A stretch of DNA of 64,000 bases from Pandoraea fibrosis. Lineage in GTDB: Bacteria; Pseudomonadota; Gammaproteobacteria; Burkholderiales; Burkholderiaceae. The first letter of the stretch is position 1. Every line of letters begins with the position of its first letter. Below the pieces are notes generated by a model. That model did no database searches. It was not told the origin of the DNA and saw nothing but the letters and a program-made list of their open reading frames with translations. The stretch covers positions 1,798,001 through 1,862,000 of the forward strand of contig NZ_CP047385.1 in the NCBI RefSeq assembly GCF_000807775.2, written 5' to 3'. Shown piece by piece: positions 33,962 to 42,781 of this stretch. A program made the translations under genes and the position numbers.

Positions 33962-34459
33962 ATGAGCGCCAATTCGCAGCAGGTGTACGATTTTTCCGTC
34001 CAGACGCTATCGGGCGAGACCGTCAGCCTGTCGCAGTATCGCGGCAAGGTGCTGTTGATCGTCAACACGGCGAGCGAGTGCGGTTTCACGCCGCAATACG
34101 CCGGTCTGCAAGTGCTTTACGAACAGCTCGGTCCGCGTGGCTTCGAGGTGCTCGCGTTTCCGTGCAACCAGTTCGGCAAGCAGGAGCCGGGGGATGCGCA
34201 GGCCATTCGCAGCTTCTGCGATCTGCGCTTTCACGTGACGTTTCCGATGTTCGCCAAGGTCGACGTGAAAGGGCCTGACGCGGCACCGCTCTACGCCTAT
34301 CTCACACAGGAGAAGCGTGGCGTGCTGGGCACGAAGGCGATCAAGTGGAATTTCACGAAGTTTCTCGTCGACGCGAAGGGCAACGTGGTGGCACGTTATG
34401 CGCCGACGGCGAAGCCTGAAGCTATCCGTGCCGATATCGAGGCGCTGTTGCCGGCCTGA
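33962..34459 (+). CDS. Glutathione peroxidase (BtuE-like, Cys-type)
   Basis: A 165-residue thiol peroxidase that reduces H2O2 or organic peroxides. The active-site Cys40 is in NTASECGFTPQY (Sec in animal enzymes). The other catalytic residues are in FPCNQFGKQEPG and IKWNFTKFLVD. Like most bacterial members it probably uses thioredoxin as well as, or instead of, glutathione. GGGAG is 8 bases before this ATG; upstream frame extension is unsupported. Monocistronic by context. Confidence 0.94.
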   Translation: MSANSQQVYDFSVQTLSGETVSLSQYRGKVLLIVNTASECGFTPQYAGLQVLYEQLGPRGFEVLAFPCNQFGKQEPGDAQAIRSFCDLRFHVTFPMFAKVDVKGPDAAPLYAYLTQEKRGVLGTKAIKWNFTKFLVDAKGNVVARYAPTAKPEAIRADIEALLPA

Positions 34460-34504
34460 CCGGCGGCTGCCCGTCGACTGACGCCAGCGGACAGCCGTGT
34501 CGAC

Positions 34505-34984
34505 TCACGCTCCGAATAGCGAGCGGATGATTTGCCGCAGACGCGAGGGGAGCGCCCGCCGTTGAGCAGGACCAGGCACGGCGGCGACGTGTTCACGCAG
34601 CGTTACGCTGGCGCCCGCGTCGGCGCTCAGCGTCAGCCAGCCGGATGTCTGGACGACGTGGACCTGCCCGGTGTTCAGCAAGACAGCGCCTCGCCAGATG
34701 CTCGCCGCCAGCCAGTGCGGCGCTGCGGTGAGTGCTACCTCCCCTCGTTCGAGATGGATCACCGTGCCACGGCCGACATACGCGTAAAACGATTGCCCAC
34801 GTGCCAATGTGAGGTGTGACGGGAGCCGGGCGGGCGCCTCGCTGTCGGTGGCGGCCGGCAGGGCAGTGGATGTCCGGCTCAATGGCGCGTCGGCGCGCCC
34901 GACATCGCCGGTCTCTCGGGCGAGCCTCGAATCGGGGGGGAGGAGGGGCGGAATGGACGGAATCGACGAAAGGGGCTTTGCCAT
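34505..34984 (-). CDS. DUF2917 domain protein
   Basis: A 159-residue protein of unknown function. The first 55 residues are Pro/Ser-rich. The rest (LTLARGQSFYAYVGRGTVIH, LERGEVALTAAPHW, LNTGQVHVVQTSGWLTL) has the short-strand pattern of DUF2917 proteins, which may be small cupin-like barrels. The gene is divergent from the MocR-type regulator, the usual arrangement for a MocR target gene. An in-frame start 29 codons upstream (35071) would run into the regulatory half-sites and is less likely. Confidence 0.7.
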   Translation of the reverse strand: MAKPLSSIPSIPPLLPPDSRLARETGDVGRADAPLSRTSTALPAATDSEAPARLPSHLTLARGQSFYAYVGRGTVIHLERGEVALTAAPHWLAASIWRGAVLLNTGQVHVVQTSGWLTLSADAGASVTLREHVAAVPGPAQRRALPSRLRQIIRSLFGA

Positions 34985-35070
34985 GACAGGCTCCGGGCGT
35001 TGAACAGATGAGTACAGCGTATCGATCACCGGCACCGCCCGGTAGGCACACAGATGCGCTGTTTCGCCCA

Positions 35071-35129
35071 TAACAGAACGGCTCCTGGTAATCTGTTACG
35101 ATGCCGATTCAACGAATCTGTATCTGTTA
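35071..35129. promoter_or_regulatory. Three TCTGTTA half-sites between DUF2917 gene and MocR gene
   Basis: TAACAGA (35071-35077, inverted) and TCTGTTA (35092-35098) form an inverted pair, and a second direct TCTGTTA is at 35123-35129, 31 bases from the first (three helical turns). Two direct repeats plus one inverted copy is the pattern reported for MocR/PdxR-type operators. The last copy is 12 bases before the regulator start, suggesting autoregulation. Confidence 0.6.
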
Positions 35130-35141
35130 TGGTCGCGTGCA

Positions 35142-36719
35142 ATGCCCGATCATCTGCGCATGGACGCCTTCAGCCCCCCTCTCGCTCTGCCCGAGGCCAC
35201 GACGCCACTCATAGCGGACGCCCCGGACGCCCCTGACACGTCTCCCGCCGTCATCTCGACATCTACGGCCTCGGAGGATCGCACGCCTCTGTATCGTCAA
35301 CTTGCCGACCATTACCGCCAGGCCATCGAGGCTGGCACCCTTGCGCCGGGTGACCGGATGCCGAGTGTGCGCACGTTGATGGAGCGGCATCAGGTCAGCC
35401 TGTCGACGGCCTTGCAGACGTGTCGTCATCTGGAGGCGCAGGGGATTCTGGAGGCGCGTCCACGCTCGGGCTACTTCGTTCGTACCTCTGCCCGGGCGAG
35501 TCTCGTGCCGGTGGACGAGCCGCGTCCGTGGGTCCCCGATCTGACGCAGTACGTGGGCATCAATCAACGCGTGTCGTCGATTCTGGCGAGAGGCCTTCAG
35601 GCGAGCGTCAACGTCAATTTCGCGGTCGCACACGGTTCGCCGTCGCTCTACCCGGTCAACGAATTGCGTCAGGCCACTCTGCGTGCGTTGCGAGACAACC
35701 CGCTGCTCTACGGTACGCCACCGCCCGGTGGCGGGGATGCGCGCTTCCGTTCGGTGATTGCCCGCCGGGCACTCGAAGCGCGCATGAACATCAATCCCGA
35801 CGAGATTGTCGTGACGCACGGCTGTATCGAGGCGATCAATCTTGCGTTGCGTGCGGTCGCGTCTGTGGGGGATGTGGTCGCGGTCGAATCGCCGACGTAC
35901 TACGCGCTGCTGCAAACGCTGGAGAGCATGGGCATGCGCGCGCTGGAAATTCCCACGAGTCCGCAAACGGGAATTTCACTCGAAGCACTGCAACTGGCGA
36001 GCGAGACCTACGACAACATCAAGGCGATCATCGTCGTGCCGCATTTCCAGAATCCGCTGGGGTCGGTGATGCCTGACTCGCACAAGGCGCAACTGGTGAA
36101 GTGGGCGGCGTCGCGCGGCATCGCGATCATCGAAGACGACACTTACTCGGCGCTGGGCGACGACGGCAATATGCCGGCCGCCATCCGCTCGTGGGACACG
36201 TCGGGCAACGTGATTCACTGCGCGTCGCTGCACAAGACGATGGCGCCGGGCATGCGGCTCGGCTGGATCGCCGGTGGCAAGTGGCAGGGGCGAGTGGAGA
36301 TGCTGAAGTACGCGCAGACACGTCCGAACGAAGTGCTGGCACAGATCGCGATGGCCGAGTTCATGGATTCTCCTCGCTACGATCGACATCTGCGCCGCCT
36401 ACGGGCGCAGCTACGCGAGCATCGCGCGGCGATGGCCGAAGCGATCGCCACGCATTTTCCAGCGGGCACCCGTCTGACACTGCCGGCGGGCGGTTTGAGC
36501 CTGTGGGTGGAAATGCCGGGAGGTGTCAGCTCGGAGCGGCTGTTCGATGCTGCGCTCGCGAAGGGGATTCGTGTCGCACCGGGGAGTCTGTTTTCGAACT
36601 CGTCGCGCTACGACCATTTCCTGCGCATCAACGGTGGACAACCGTTCACGCGAGACGTCGAGCAGTCGGTGCGCATCCTGGCGACCGAAGTGTCGCGCTT
36701 GCTGGATACGACCGGTTGA
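35142..36719 (+). CDS. MocR/PdxR-type regulator (GntR wHTH + aminotransferase domain)
   Basis: A 525-residue PLP-dependent transcription factor. A GntR winged helix spans about residues 48-118 (PLYRQLADHYRQAIEAGTLAPG, partly quoted; MPSVRTLMERHQVS). A class I aminotransferase-like domain follows, with the PLP Lys365 in SLHKTMAPGMRLGW. The first 45 residues are low-complexity and may not all be translated: ATG 35160 is an alternative. Some members keep transaminase activity, but divergent orientation to a small gene and the half-sites upstream favour a regulatory role. Confidence 0.88.
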   Translation: MPDHLRMDAFSPPLALPEATTPLIADAPDAPDTSPAVISTSTASEDRTPLYRQLADHYRQAIEAGTLAPGDRMPSVRTLMERHQVSLSTALQTCRHLEAQGILEARPRSGYFVRTSARASLVPVDEPRPWVPDLTQYVGINQRVSSILARGLQASVNVNFAVAHGSPSLYPVNELRQATLRALRDNPLLYGTPPPGGGDARFRSVIARRALEARMNINPDEIVVTHGCIEAINLALRAVASVGDVVAVESPTYYALLQTLESMGMRALEIPTSPQTGISLEALQLASETYDNIKAIIVVPHFQNPLGSVMPDSHKAQLVKWAASRGIAIIEDDTYSALGDDGNMPAAIRSWDTSGNVIHCASLHKTMAPGMRLGWIAGGKWQGRVEMLKYAQTRPNEVLAQIAMAEFMDSPRYDRHLRRLRAQLREHRAAMAEAIATHFPAGTRLTLPAGGLSLWVEMPGGVSSERLFDAALAKGIRVAPGSLFSNSSRYDHFLRINGGQPFTRDVEQSVRILATEVSRLLDTTG

Positions 36720-36866
36720 GCGTTGGCGAGGCCAAGACCGGGTGCGTCCCGGCGTGCTGTCGCTAAACGTTGGAGCACGAGAAGTTCGCCGGGTGAGAAA
36801 GACTGGGTAGCCGCGCTAGCCGCGATGCCAGCCCTAAAGGCTAAAGCGCATCGCGGACCCTGATGC

Positions 36867-37949
36867 TCAGAACTCCGGATACATCCGTCCCGGATTGAAG
36901 ATACCTGCGGGATCGAACACGGACTTGAGATTGCGGTGGATGCGCATGAGCGGCGCGGGCAGGGGAGTGAAGACCCCCACGCCGGGCTCGCCATAGCGGA
37001 AGAGTGTGGCGTGGCCCCCGTCTTGCCGCGCAGCCGAGCGCACGATTTGCGCGTCGGCGTCGGTAATCCACCAGCGTTGCGCGCCGCCCCACTCGATCAG
37101 TTGTTTGCCCGGCAGACGATGCGGTTCTGCGGTCGACGGCACCGCGAGACGCCACAGCGCTTGTCCCGGCCCGGCATCGGCGAAGAAGTTGTCCGTTTGC
37201 TCGCGGATCGCGTGCCAGAATTTGGCGGCGTGAATCGCATCGACCAACTCGCCGCCCATCTTCACACGTGCGGCCTTGATGGCCGCCGACGCGCCGGCCA
37301 GACGGATCACCAGCAAATCGTTGCGCCAGGCACTGCCGGTGATCGGCAGCGGCTGCCCACCCCATTCATTGAGCTTGCGCACGGCGTCGACGGCGTTCAT
37401 TTCAAACTGCAGCGTGAGTTCGGCAAATGGTTGCGGCAGCACTTTGATCGACACTTCCAGCACCAGGCCCAGCGTGCCGAGCGAGCCGGCGAGCATGCGC
37501 GAGACATCGTAACCGGCGACGTTCTTCATCACCTGACCGCCGAAATTCAGCACATGGCCGCGTCCGTCCATCAACTTGGCACCGAGCACAAAGTCGCGCA
37601 CGGCACCCACGGCACTACGGCGAGGTCCGGCGAGGCCGGCGGCCACGGCACCGCCAATCGTCGCCCCCGGCCCGAAGTAAGGTGGCTCGAACGGTAGCAA
37701 CTGATTGCGCTCGGCGAGCGCCGTCTCGATATCGGCCAGCGGCGTGCCGCAGCGCGCCGTGATGACCAACTCTGCCGGATCGTAGGCGACGATGCCGCGG
37801 TAGGCGCGGGTGTCGAGCACGTCCCCCACACGCTGCTGGCCGTACCACGCCTTGGTGCCGCCGCCACGGAGCTGGAGCGGCGCCCGGCGTGCCGTGGCAT
37901 GTTCGATGACGGCGCGGAAGGCCTCGAGAGTGTCGTTCGTGTCGGTCAT
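36867..37949 (-). CDS. glcE: Glycolate oxidase FAD-binding subunit GlcE
   Basis: A 360-residue FAD-binding (PCMH-type) protein equivalent to GlcE of the GlcDEF glycolate dehydrogenase. FAD-site features are LQLRGGGTKAWYG, PFEPPYFGPGATIGGAVAAG and MKNVAGYDVSRMLAGSLGTLG. The C-terminal RNLKSVFDPAGIFNPGRMY is typical. Its ATG shares one base with the stop of the ion-channel gene (TGATG, 37949), so it is translated as part of that operon. No glcF (iron-sulfur subunit) follows: the next gene is convergent after a 147-base gap. Confidence 0.92.
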   Translation of the reverse strand: MTDTNDTLEAFRAVIEHATARRAPLQLRGGGTKAWYGQQRVGDVLDTRAYRGIVAYDPAELVITARCGTPLADIETALAERNQLLPFEPPYFGPGATIGGAVAAGLAGPRRSAVGAVRDFVLGAKLMDGRGHVLNFGGQVMKNVAGYDVSRMLAGSLGTLGLVLEVSIKVLPQPFAELTLQFEMNAVDAVRKLNEWGGQPLPITGSAWRNDLLVIRLAGASAAIKAARVKMGGELVDAIHAAKFWHAIREQTDNFFADAGPGQALWRLAVPSTAEPHRLPGKQLIEWGGAQRWWITDADAQIVRSAARQDGGHATLFRYGEPGVGVFTPLPAPLMRIHRNLKSVFDPAGIFNPGRMYPEF

Positions 37950-38818
37950 CAGCTCGGCTCTGGCGGCGTTGGCGTGTCGGATTGGTAGGGAGCCAGCTCA
38001 CTGCCGCAGTGCTTGCAGTAGGACGCATCGGCGTCGTGCCCTTCGGTCAGGCATTGCTGGCAGGTGCGCGTGGTGACGGCATTCTTGCGCATGGCCGAAT
38101 GAATTTCGGCGCCCATGATGCCTGTGGGAATCGCAATCACGCTATAGCCCAGCAGCATCACGAAGCCGGTGATCGCCTTGCCCAGTCCGGTGACGGGCAC
38201 CACATCGCCGTAGCCGGTGGTCGTGAGCGTGACGATGGCCCAATAGATTCCAACAGGAATGCTCGTGAAGCCATGCTCCGGCCCTTCGATGATGTGCATC
38301 AATGTGCCGAAGATCACCACGATGATCGAGATGAAGCCAAGGAACACGAGGACCTTGCGGCGCGCGTTGTAGAGCGCGATGCTCAGCACGCCGGCTTCAT
38401 TCACATAGGCCGTGAGCTTGAGAATCCGGAACACCCGCATCAGGCGCAGCAGCCGCACGTCGATCAGCCCATGCAGCTCGGGCACGAGAATCGCGAGATA
38501 CGTCGGCAGGATGGCGAGCAGATCGATAATGCCGTAGAAGGACAGCGCATAGCGCAGCGGCCGATGTGCGCTCAGCAGTCGCGCGATGTACTCGGCGGTA
38601 AAAAGCAGTGTGAAGAACCACTCGAGAATCGCCATCGGCAGCAACGCCGTGTCTCGAACGGCCGGTATGCTCGAGACGATGACCGTGAGCACCGACAGCA
38701 CGATGGCGATTAGCAGGGCGATGTCGAACAATCGCCCTTCGCGCGTATCGGCCTCGAAGATGATGATGTACAACCGCTGCCGCCAATCGTGCGGCAGCCA
38801 ATCTGACAGCGGGCGCAT
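37949..38818 (-). CDS. Voltage-gated K+-channel-like ion transporter with C-terminal zinc ribbon
   Basis: A 289-residue membrane protein of the 6-TM ion channel family. An S4-like segment with regular Arg (RLLRLMRVFRILKLTAY) precedes the pore helix and the K+ selectivity filter TTTGYGDVVPVT. The last 40 residues carry CQQC and CKHC, 11 residues apart, a likely zinc ribbon in the cytoplasm. The gene sits between glcD and glcE with a 1-base gap on one side and a 1-base overlap on the other, so it is translationally locked into the operon. Whether it serves glycolate/lactate metabolism, for example through membrane potential, is unknown. Confidence 0.88.
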   Translation of the reverse strand: MRPLSDWLPHDWRQRLYIIIFEADTREGRLFDIALLIAIVLSVLTVIVSSIPAVRDTALLPMAILEWFFTLLFTAEYIARLLSAHRPLRYALSFYGIIDLLAILPTYLAILVPELHGLIDVRLLRLMRVFRILKLTAYVNEAGVLSIALYNARRKVLVFLGFISIIVVIFGTLMHIIEGPEHGFTSIPVGIYWAIVTLTTTGYGDVVPVTGLGKAITGFVMLLGYSVIAIPTGIMGAEIHSAMRKNAVTTRTCQQCLTEGHDADASYCKHCGSELAPYQSDTPTPPEPS

Positions 38819-38819
38819 G

Positions 38820-40355
38820 TCAGAACCTCGGTAGGTCAGGATGCGGTAACAAGCCGCCGCGCACGTGGAGTTTGCCGTACTCGGCGCAACGCGCTCGCGT
38901 AGGGATGCCCTTGTCCGGATTCAGCAACCCGACCGGATCGAACGCGCGCTTCACGCCGAAGAACGCGTCGCGCTCCTCGGCCGAGAACTGCACGCACATC
39001 GAGTTGATCTTTTCGATGCCCACACCGTGTTCACCCGTGATCGTGCCGCCGAGTTCAACGCACGCTTCGAGAATGTCGCAACCGAAGGCTTCGGCACGGT
39101 GCCATTCGTCGAGGTCGTTGCCGTTGAAGAGAATGAGCGGATGCATATTGCCGTCTCCCGCATGAAAGACGTTAATACAGCGCAGTCCGTATTGTTGTTC
39201 CAGACCCTCGATACGTTTGAGTAACGTCCCAATCGCCCGGCGGGGAATCGTACCATCCATGCAGTAATAATCCGGCGAAATGCGTCCGGCGGCAGGGAAG
39301 GCATTCTTGCGTCCCGACCAGAAGCGCAGACGCTCCTCTTCGCTGCGGGAGATTTGCAACCGTGTCGCCCCTGACGTGCGCAGCACATGGGAAATCCGCA
39401 TGACCTCCTCGGCGACTTCCTCCGGCGTACCGTCCGATTCGCACAGCAGGATCGCGGCGGCGTCGAGGTCGTAACCGGCGTGGACGAATTCCTCGACCGC
39501 TTGCGTGGCCGGCTTATCCATCATTTCCAGTCCGGCCGGAATGATGCCGGCGGCGATGATCGCGGCCACCGCGTTGCCGCCGGTCTCCACGTCGTCGAAG
39601 CTCGCCATGATGACCTGTGCTGTCTGCGCCTTGGGCACCAGCTTCACCGTGATTTCCGTCACCACGCCGAACATCCCCTCACTGCCGATGAAGACCGACA
39701 GCAGGTCCAGTCCCGGCGCATCGGGGCCGAGCGAGCCGAATTCGATGGCTTCGCCGGACATCGTGATGGCGCGCACGCGCAGCACGTTATGCACCGTCAG
39801 CCCGTACTTCAGGCAGTGCACCCCGCCGGAGTTCTCGGCCACGTTGCCGCCGATGGTGCAGGCGATTTGCGACGACGGGTCAGGCGCGTAGTACAGACCG
39901 TAAGGCGCTGCCGCTTCCGAGATCGCCAGATTGCGAACGCCCGGCTGAACGGTCGCGGTGCGCGCATAAGGATCGACCTCGACAATCTTCTTGAACTTGG
40001 CCAGCGAGAGCACCAGTCCGTCGGAGATGGGCATCGCACCGCCCGAGAGGCTGGTGCCCGCGCCGCGCGGCACGACGGGAATGCCCAACTGATGGCATGC
40101 CTGCAAAATGCGCTGGACCTGCGACTCGGACTCGGGCAGCACCACGGCGAGCGGCACGCGGCGATACGCGGCGAGACCGTCGCACTCGTAAGGTGTGGTG
40201 TCTTCGCGGCGATGCAGAATGCAATGCGGCGGCAGGATCTGGGTGAGTGCGTCGAGCAACTGACGCTGACGCGCCAGGAGGGCGTCGGCGTCACCGGACG
40301 CAGCACCCGCCTGAAGCGGGCCGGATTGACCTTGCGGGGTGGCGGGCGCGTTCAT
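38820..40355 (-). CDS. glcD: Glycolate oxidase subunit GlcD
   Basis: A 511-residue FAD-linked oxidase, catalytic subunit of glycolate (and D-lactate) dehydrogenase. The PCMH FAD domain shows VPRGAGTSLSGGAMPISDG and the CTIGGNVAENSGGVHCLKYG region. The C-terminal domain has VFHAGDGNMHPLILF and ITGEHGVGIEKI, the conserved His/Glu active-site set. It starts at 40355 (MNAPATPQ); the longer frame reads into the preceding gene. It is 7 bases downstream of the D-lactate dehydrogenase-type gene and 1 base before the channel gene. Confidence 0.94.
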   Translation of the reverse strand: MNAPATPQGQSGPLQAGAASGDADALLARQRQLLDALTQILPPHCILHRREDTTPYECDGLAAYRRVPLAVVLPESESQVQRILQACHQLGIPVVPRGAGTSLSGGAMPISDGLVLSLAKFKKIVEVDPYARTATVQPGVRNLAISEAAAPYGLYYAPDPSSQIACTIGGNVAENSGGVHCLKYGLTVHNVLRVRAITMSGEAIEFGSLGPDAPGLDLLSVFIGSEGMFGVVTEITVKLVPKAQTAQVIMASFDDVETGGNAVAAIIAAGIIPAGLEMMDKPATQAVEEFVHAGYDLDAAAILLCESDGTPEEVAEEVMRISHVLRTSGATRLQISRSEEERLRFWSGRKNAFPAAGRISPDYYCMDGTIPRRAIGTLLKRIEGLEQQYGLRCINVFHAGDGNMHPLILFNGNDLDEWHRAEAFGCDILEACVELGGTITGEHGVGIEKINSMCVQFSAEERDAFFGVKRAFDPVGLLNPDKGIPTRARCAEYGKLHVRGGLLPHPDLPRF

Positions 40356-40362
40356 GCGGCGC

Positions 40363-41784
40363 TCAGCCCGCCGAGCGCAACCGGAAAATCTTGCCCGGAT
40401 TGAGCAGGTTGTGTGGATCGAGTGAGGTCTTGATCGCACGCATGACATCGATTGCGTCTTCCCCGTGTTCGGTCACAAGGAACCCCATCTTGTGCAGGCC
40501 CACGCCGTGCTCGCCGGTGCACGTGCCGCCCATGCGGATCGCGCGCTCGACAATGCGCTGGTTGAGCACTTCGGCTTCCTCGATTTCTTCGGGCTTGGCC
40601 GGATCGATCAGGATTGCCACATGGAAGTTGCCGTCGCCCACGTGCCCCACGATCGGGCACGGCAGGCTCGATGCCCGCAGGTCTTCCTCGGTTTCGCTGA
40701 CACACTCCGCCAGGCGGGAGATCGGCACACACACGTCGGTGGTAACCGCGCGGCAGCCCGGCTTGAGCTGGAGCATCGCGAAGTAGGCGCTATGACGCGC
40801 GCCCCACAAACGGTTGCGATCTTCGGTGCGCGTGGCCCATTCGAAGCCAGTGCCACCGTTTTCCTTGGCCAGTTCCTCGACGGTCTCCGCTTGTTCTTTC
40901 ACGCCCGCATCGCTGCCGTGGAATTCGAAGAACAGCGTTTGCGTCTCGGGCAGTTCCATCTTCGAGTGCTTGTTGATGGCGCGCACGGCCAGCGCATCGA
41001 CGAATTCGACACGCGCCACCGGCACGCCCAACTGAATCGTCTGGATGACGCAGTTCACAGCGTCCGTCATGCTGGGGAACGAGCAGATCGCGGCCGACAC
41101 GGCTTCCGGCTGCGGATACAGACGCACGGTCGCCTCGGTGATGATGCCCAGCGTGCCTTCGCTGCCGACGAACAGGCGCGTCAGGTCGTAGCCGGCCGAG
41201 GACTTGCGGGCGCGCGTGCCCGTGTGAATCACGCGGCCGTCGGCCAGCACGACGGTCAGCGCCAGCACGTTTTCGCGCATGGTGCCGTAACGCACGGCGT
41301 TCGTGCCCGAGGCGCGCGTAGCGCACATGCCGCCAATGCTGGCGTCGGCGCCCGGATCGATCGGGAAGAACAGGCCGGTGTCGCGCAGGGCTTCGTTGAG
41401 GGCCTTGCGGGAGATCCCCGGTTGCGTGGTGACGGTCAGATCTTCCGCATTGATCGCGACGACCTGATTCATCTCGGAGAGATCGAGCGACAGACCGCCC
41501 TCGACGGCGAGCAGGTGGCCTTCGAGCGACGAGCCTGCGCCATACGGAATGATGGGGACGTCGTATTTGGCGCACAGCTTGACGATCTGCGAGACCTCTT
41601 CGGTGCTGTGCGCGAAGGCAACGGCGTCGGGCAGCATGGGATCGAACGGAGACTCGTCTCGGCCGTGATGCTCGCGCAGCGCCTCCTTGGTGCTCACCCG
41701 CTCGCCCAACAGGGCTTGCAACTCGGTGAGCAGGGCGTCCGGGAACGGGCGCTTGGCGGCGAACGGCAGATGGGGGTGATTCAC
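40363..41784 (-). CDS. FAD-binding D-lactate dehydrogenase (cytochrome type)
   Basis: A 473-residue relative of GlcD that oxidises D-lactate or another 2-hydroxyacid. The FAD site reads IIPYGAGSSLEGHLLAVEGG and GGMCATRASGTNAVRYGTM; the C-terminal part has GHVGDGNFHVAIL and CTGEHGVGLHKMGFL. The start is GTG 41784, with a strong AAGGAG 7 bases upstream; the ATG at 41841 has no such signal. First gene of the operon with glcD, channel and glcE. In the absence of glcF it may hand electrons to quinone by a different route. Confidence 0.9.
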   Translation of the reverse strand: MNHPHLPFAAKRPFPDALLTELQALLGERVSTKEALREHHGRDESPFDPMLPDAVAFAHSTEEVSQIVKLCAKYDVPIIPYGAGSSLEGHLLAVEGGLSLDLSEMNQVVAINAEDLTVTTQPGISRKALNEALRDTGLFFPIDPGADASIGGMCATRASGTNAVRYGTMRENVLALTVVLADGRVIHTGTRARKSSAGYDLTRLFVGSEGTLGIITEATVRLYPQPEAVSAAICSFPSMTDAVNCVIQTIQLGVPVARVEFVDALAVRAINKHSKMELPETQTLFFEFHGSDAGVKEQAETVEELAKENGGTGFEWATRTEDRNRLWGARHSAYFAMLQLKPGCRAVTTDVCVPISRLAECVSETEEDLRASSLPCPIVGHVGDGNFHVAILIDPAKPEEIEEAEVLNQRIVERAIRMGGTCTGEHGVGLHKMGFLVTEHGEDAIDVMRAIKTSLDPHNLLNPGKIFRLRSAG

Positions 41785-42127
41785 GGCTTTCTCCTTCGGG
41801 TCTCCGGGCGGCCAGCGCCGGTGGGCGATGGCAGGCTCCATATCGGGGCGGGGTCTCGGGTATGGACTGGCAACTCCGGAACGCGCAATGGTCCGGCGCG
41901 CCCATCTCCTGACACCTCATGAGCGGGGATTTTACGCCGGGACGGCGTTTTTCCCCACCCTTTGCGTCATATCATACGGACTTGTCCTCCAGACGCGCCA
42001 TCGGAATTGCCTGAAAAACAGGCAGTGGGTGTGGAGGCAGTCAACTTCAATCAAAGAAGGCAGGTCGTCCGGCGGCCGAATGGGGCGCCGGCGGGCAAGA
42101 TATGCCGCAAGGGGTAGGTGTCAGAAG
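41785..42127. other. Divergent intergenic region, D-lactate dehydrogenase / cobalamin adenosyltransferase
   Basis: 343 bases with no supported gene. An in-frame extension of the adenosyltransferase frame crosses it but is not conserved in character. It holds one small perfect hairpin, TGCCTG (42008-42013) and CAGGCA (42019-42024) around AAAAA, without a T-tract. I see no cobalamin riboswitch (no B12-box-like element). Confidence 0.5.
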
Positions 42128-42691
42128 ATGGGGAATCGTTTGAGCAAGATCGTCACCCGCACGGGCGATGGCGGTAAGACTGGCCTCGGGGACGGGGCGC
42201 GCGTCGACAAGTTCAGCCTGCGCATCGTCGCCATCGGCGAGATCGACGAAACCAATTCGCACATCGGCGTATTGCTGTGCGAAGACCTGCCGCCGGAGGT
42301 GCGCGCCTTGCTGCTCGACATCCAGCACGATCTGTTCGATCTGGGTGGGGAACTGAGCATGCCGCGTCACACGCTGCTTGGTGACGCCCAGGTCGCCAAG
42401 CTCGACGACTGGCTGGCGCGTTACAACGCGGATCTGCCGCCCCTGAAGGAATTTATCCTGCCGGGCGGCACGCGTGCGGCGGCGCTGGCGCATGTGGTGC
42501 GAACCGTATCGCGCCGGGCGGAGCGCGCCATGGTGGCGCTCGGCGCGGAAGAGACGGTGGCACCTGCGCCCCGTCAGTACGTCAACCGCCTGTCCGATCT
42601 GATGTTCGTTCTCGCCCGTGTGCTGAACCGTGCGGGTGGCGGCACCGATGTGCTGTGGCAGCGCGACCGGGCCGAGGGCGGAGCGAATTGA
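42128..42691 (+). CDS. Cob(I)yrinic acid a,c-diamide adenosyltransferase, PduO type
   Basis: A 187-residue trimeric enzyme that transfers the adenosyl group of ATP to cob(I)alamin, making coenzyme B12. The N-terminal ATP loop is TRTGDGGKTGLGDG. The family core includes GEIDETNSHIGVLL, QHDLFDLGGELS, FILPGG, and the terminal RVLNRAGGGTDVLW-type end with YVNRLSDLMFVLAR before it. It begins at 42128; longer frames upstream are unsupported. It is convergent with aroG and stands alone. Confidence 0.94.
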   Translation: MGNRLSKIVTRTGDGGKTGLGDGARVDKFSLRIVAIGEIDETNSHIGVLLCEDLPPEVRALLLDIQHDLFDLGGELSMPRHTLLGDAQVAKLDDWLARYNADLPPLKEFILPGGTRAAALAHVVRTVSRRAERAMVALGAEETVAPAPRQYVNRLSDLMFVLARVLNRAGGGTDVLWQRDRAEGGAN

Positions 42692-42781
42692 CATCGCTTC
42701 CGGCATGCCGAACCTAGGCCTCGGTACGGTACGTCGTTAAAGGCAGGGCGGACCGAGGACTCCCCCGGCCGCCCCCTGACA

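Noticed and set aside
40465..41922. 485-residue plus-strand frame opposite the D-lactate dehydrogenase gene
   Set aside because: Shadow frame; the minus-strand gene has FAD-binding motifs and a strong RBS.
41940..42127. Possible cobalamin riboswitch upstream of the adenosyltransferase
   Set aside because: No B12-box-like element or matching multi-helix architecture; only a 6-bp hairpin is visible.
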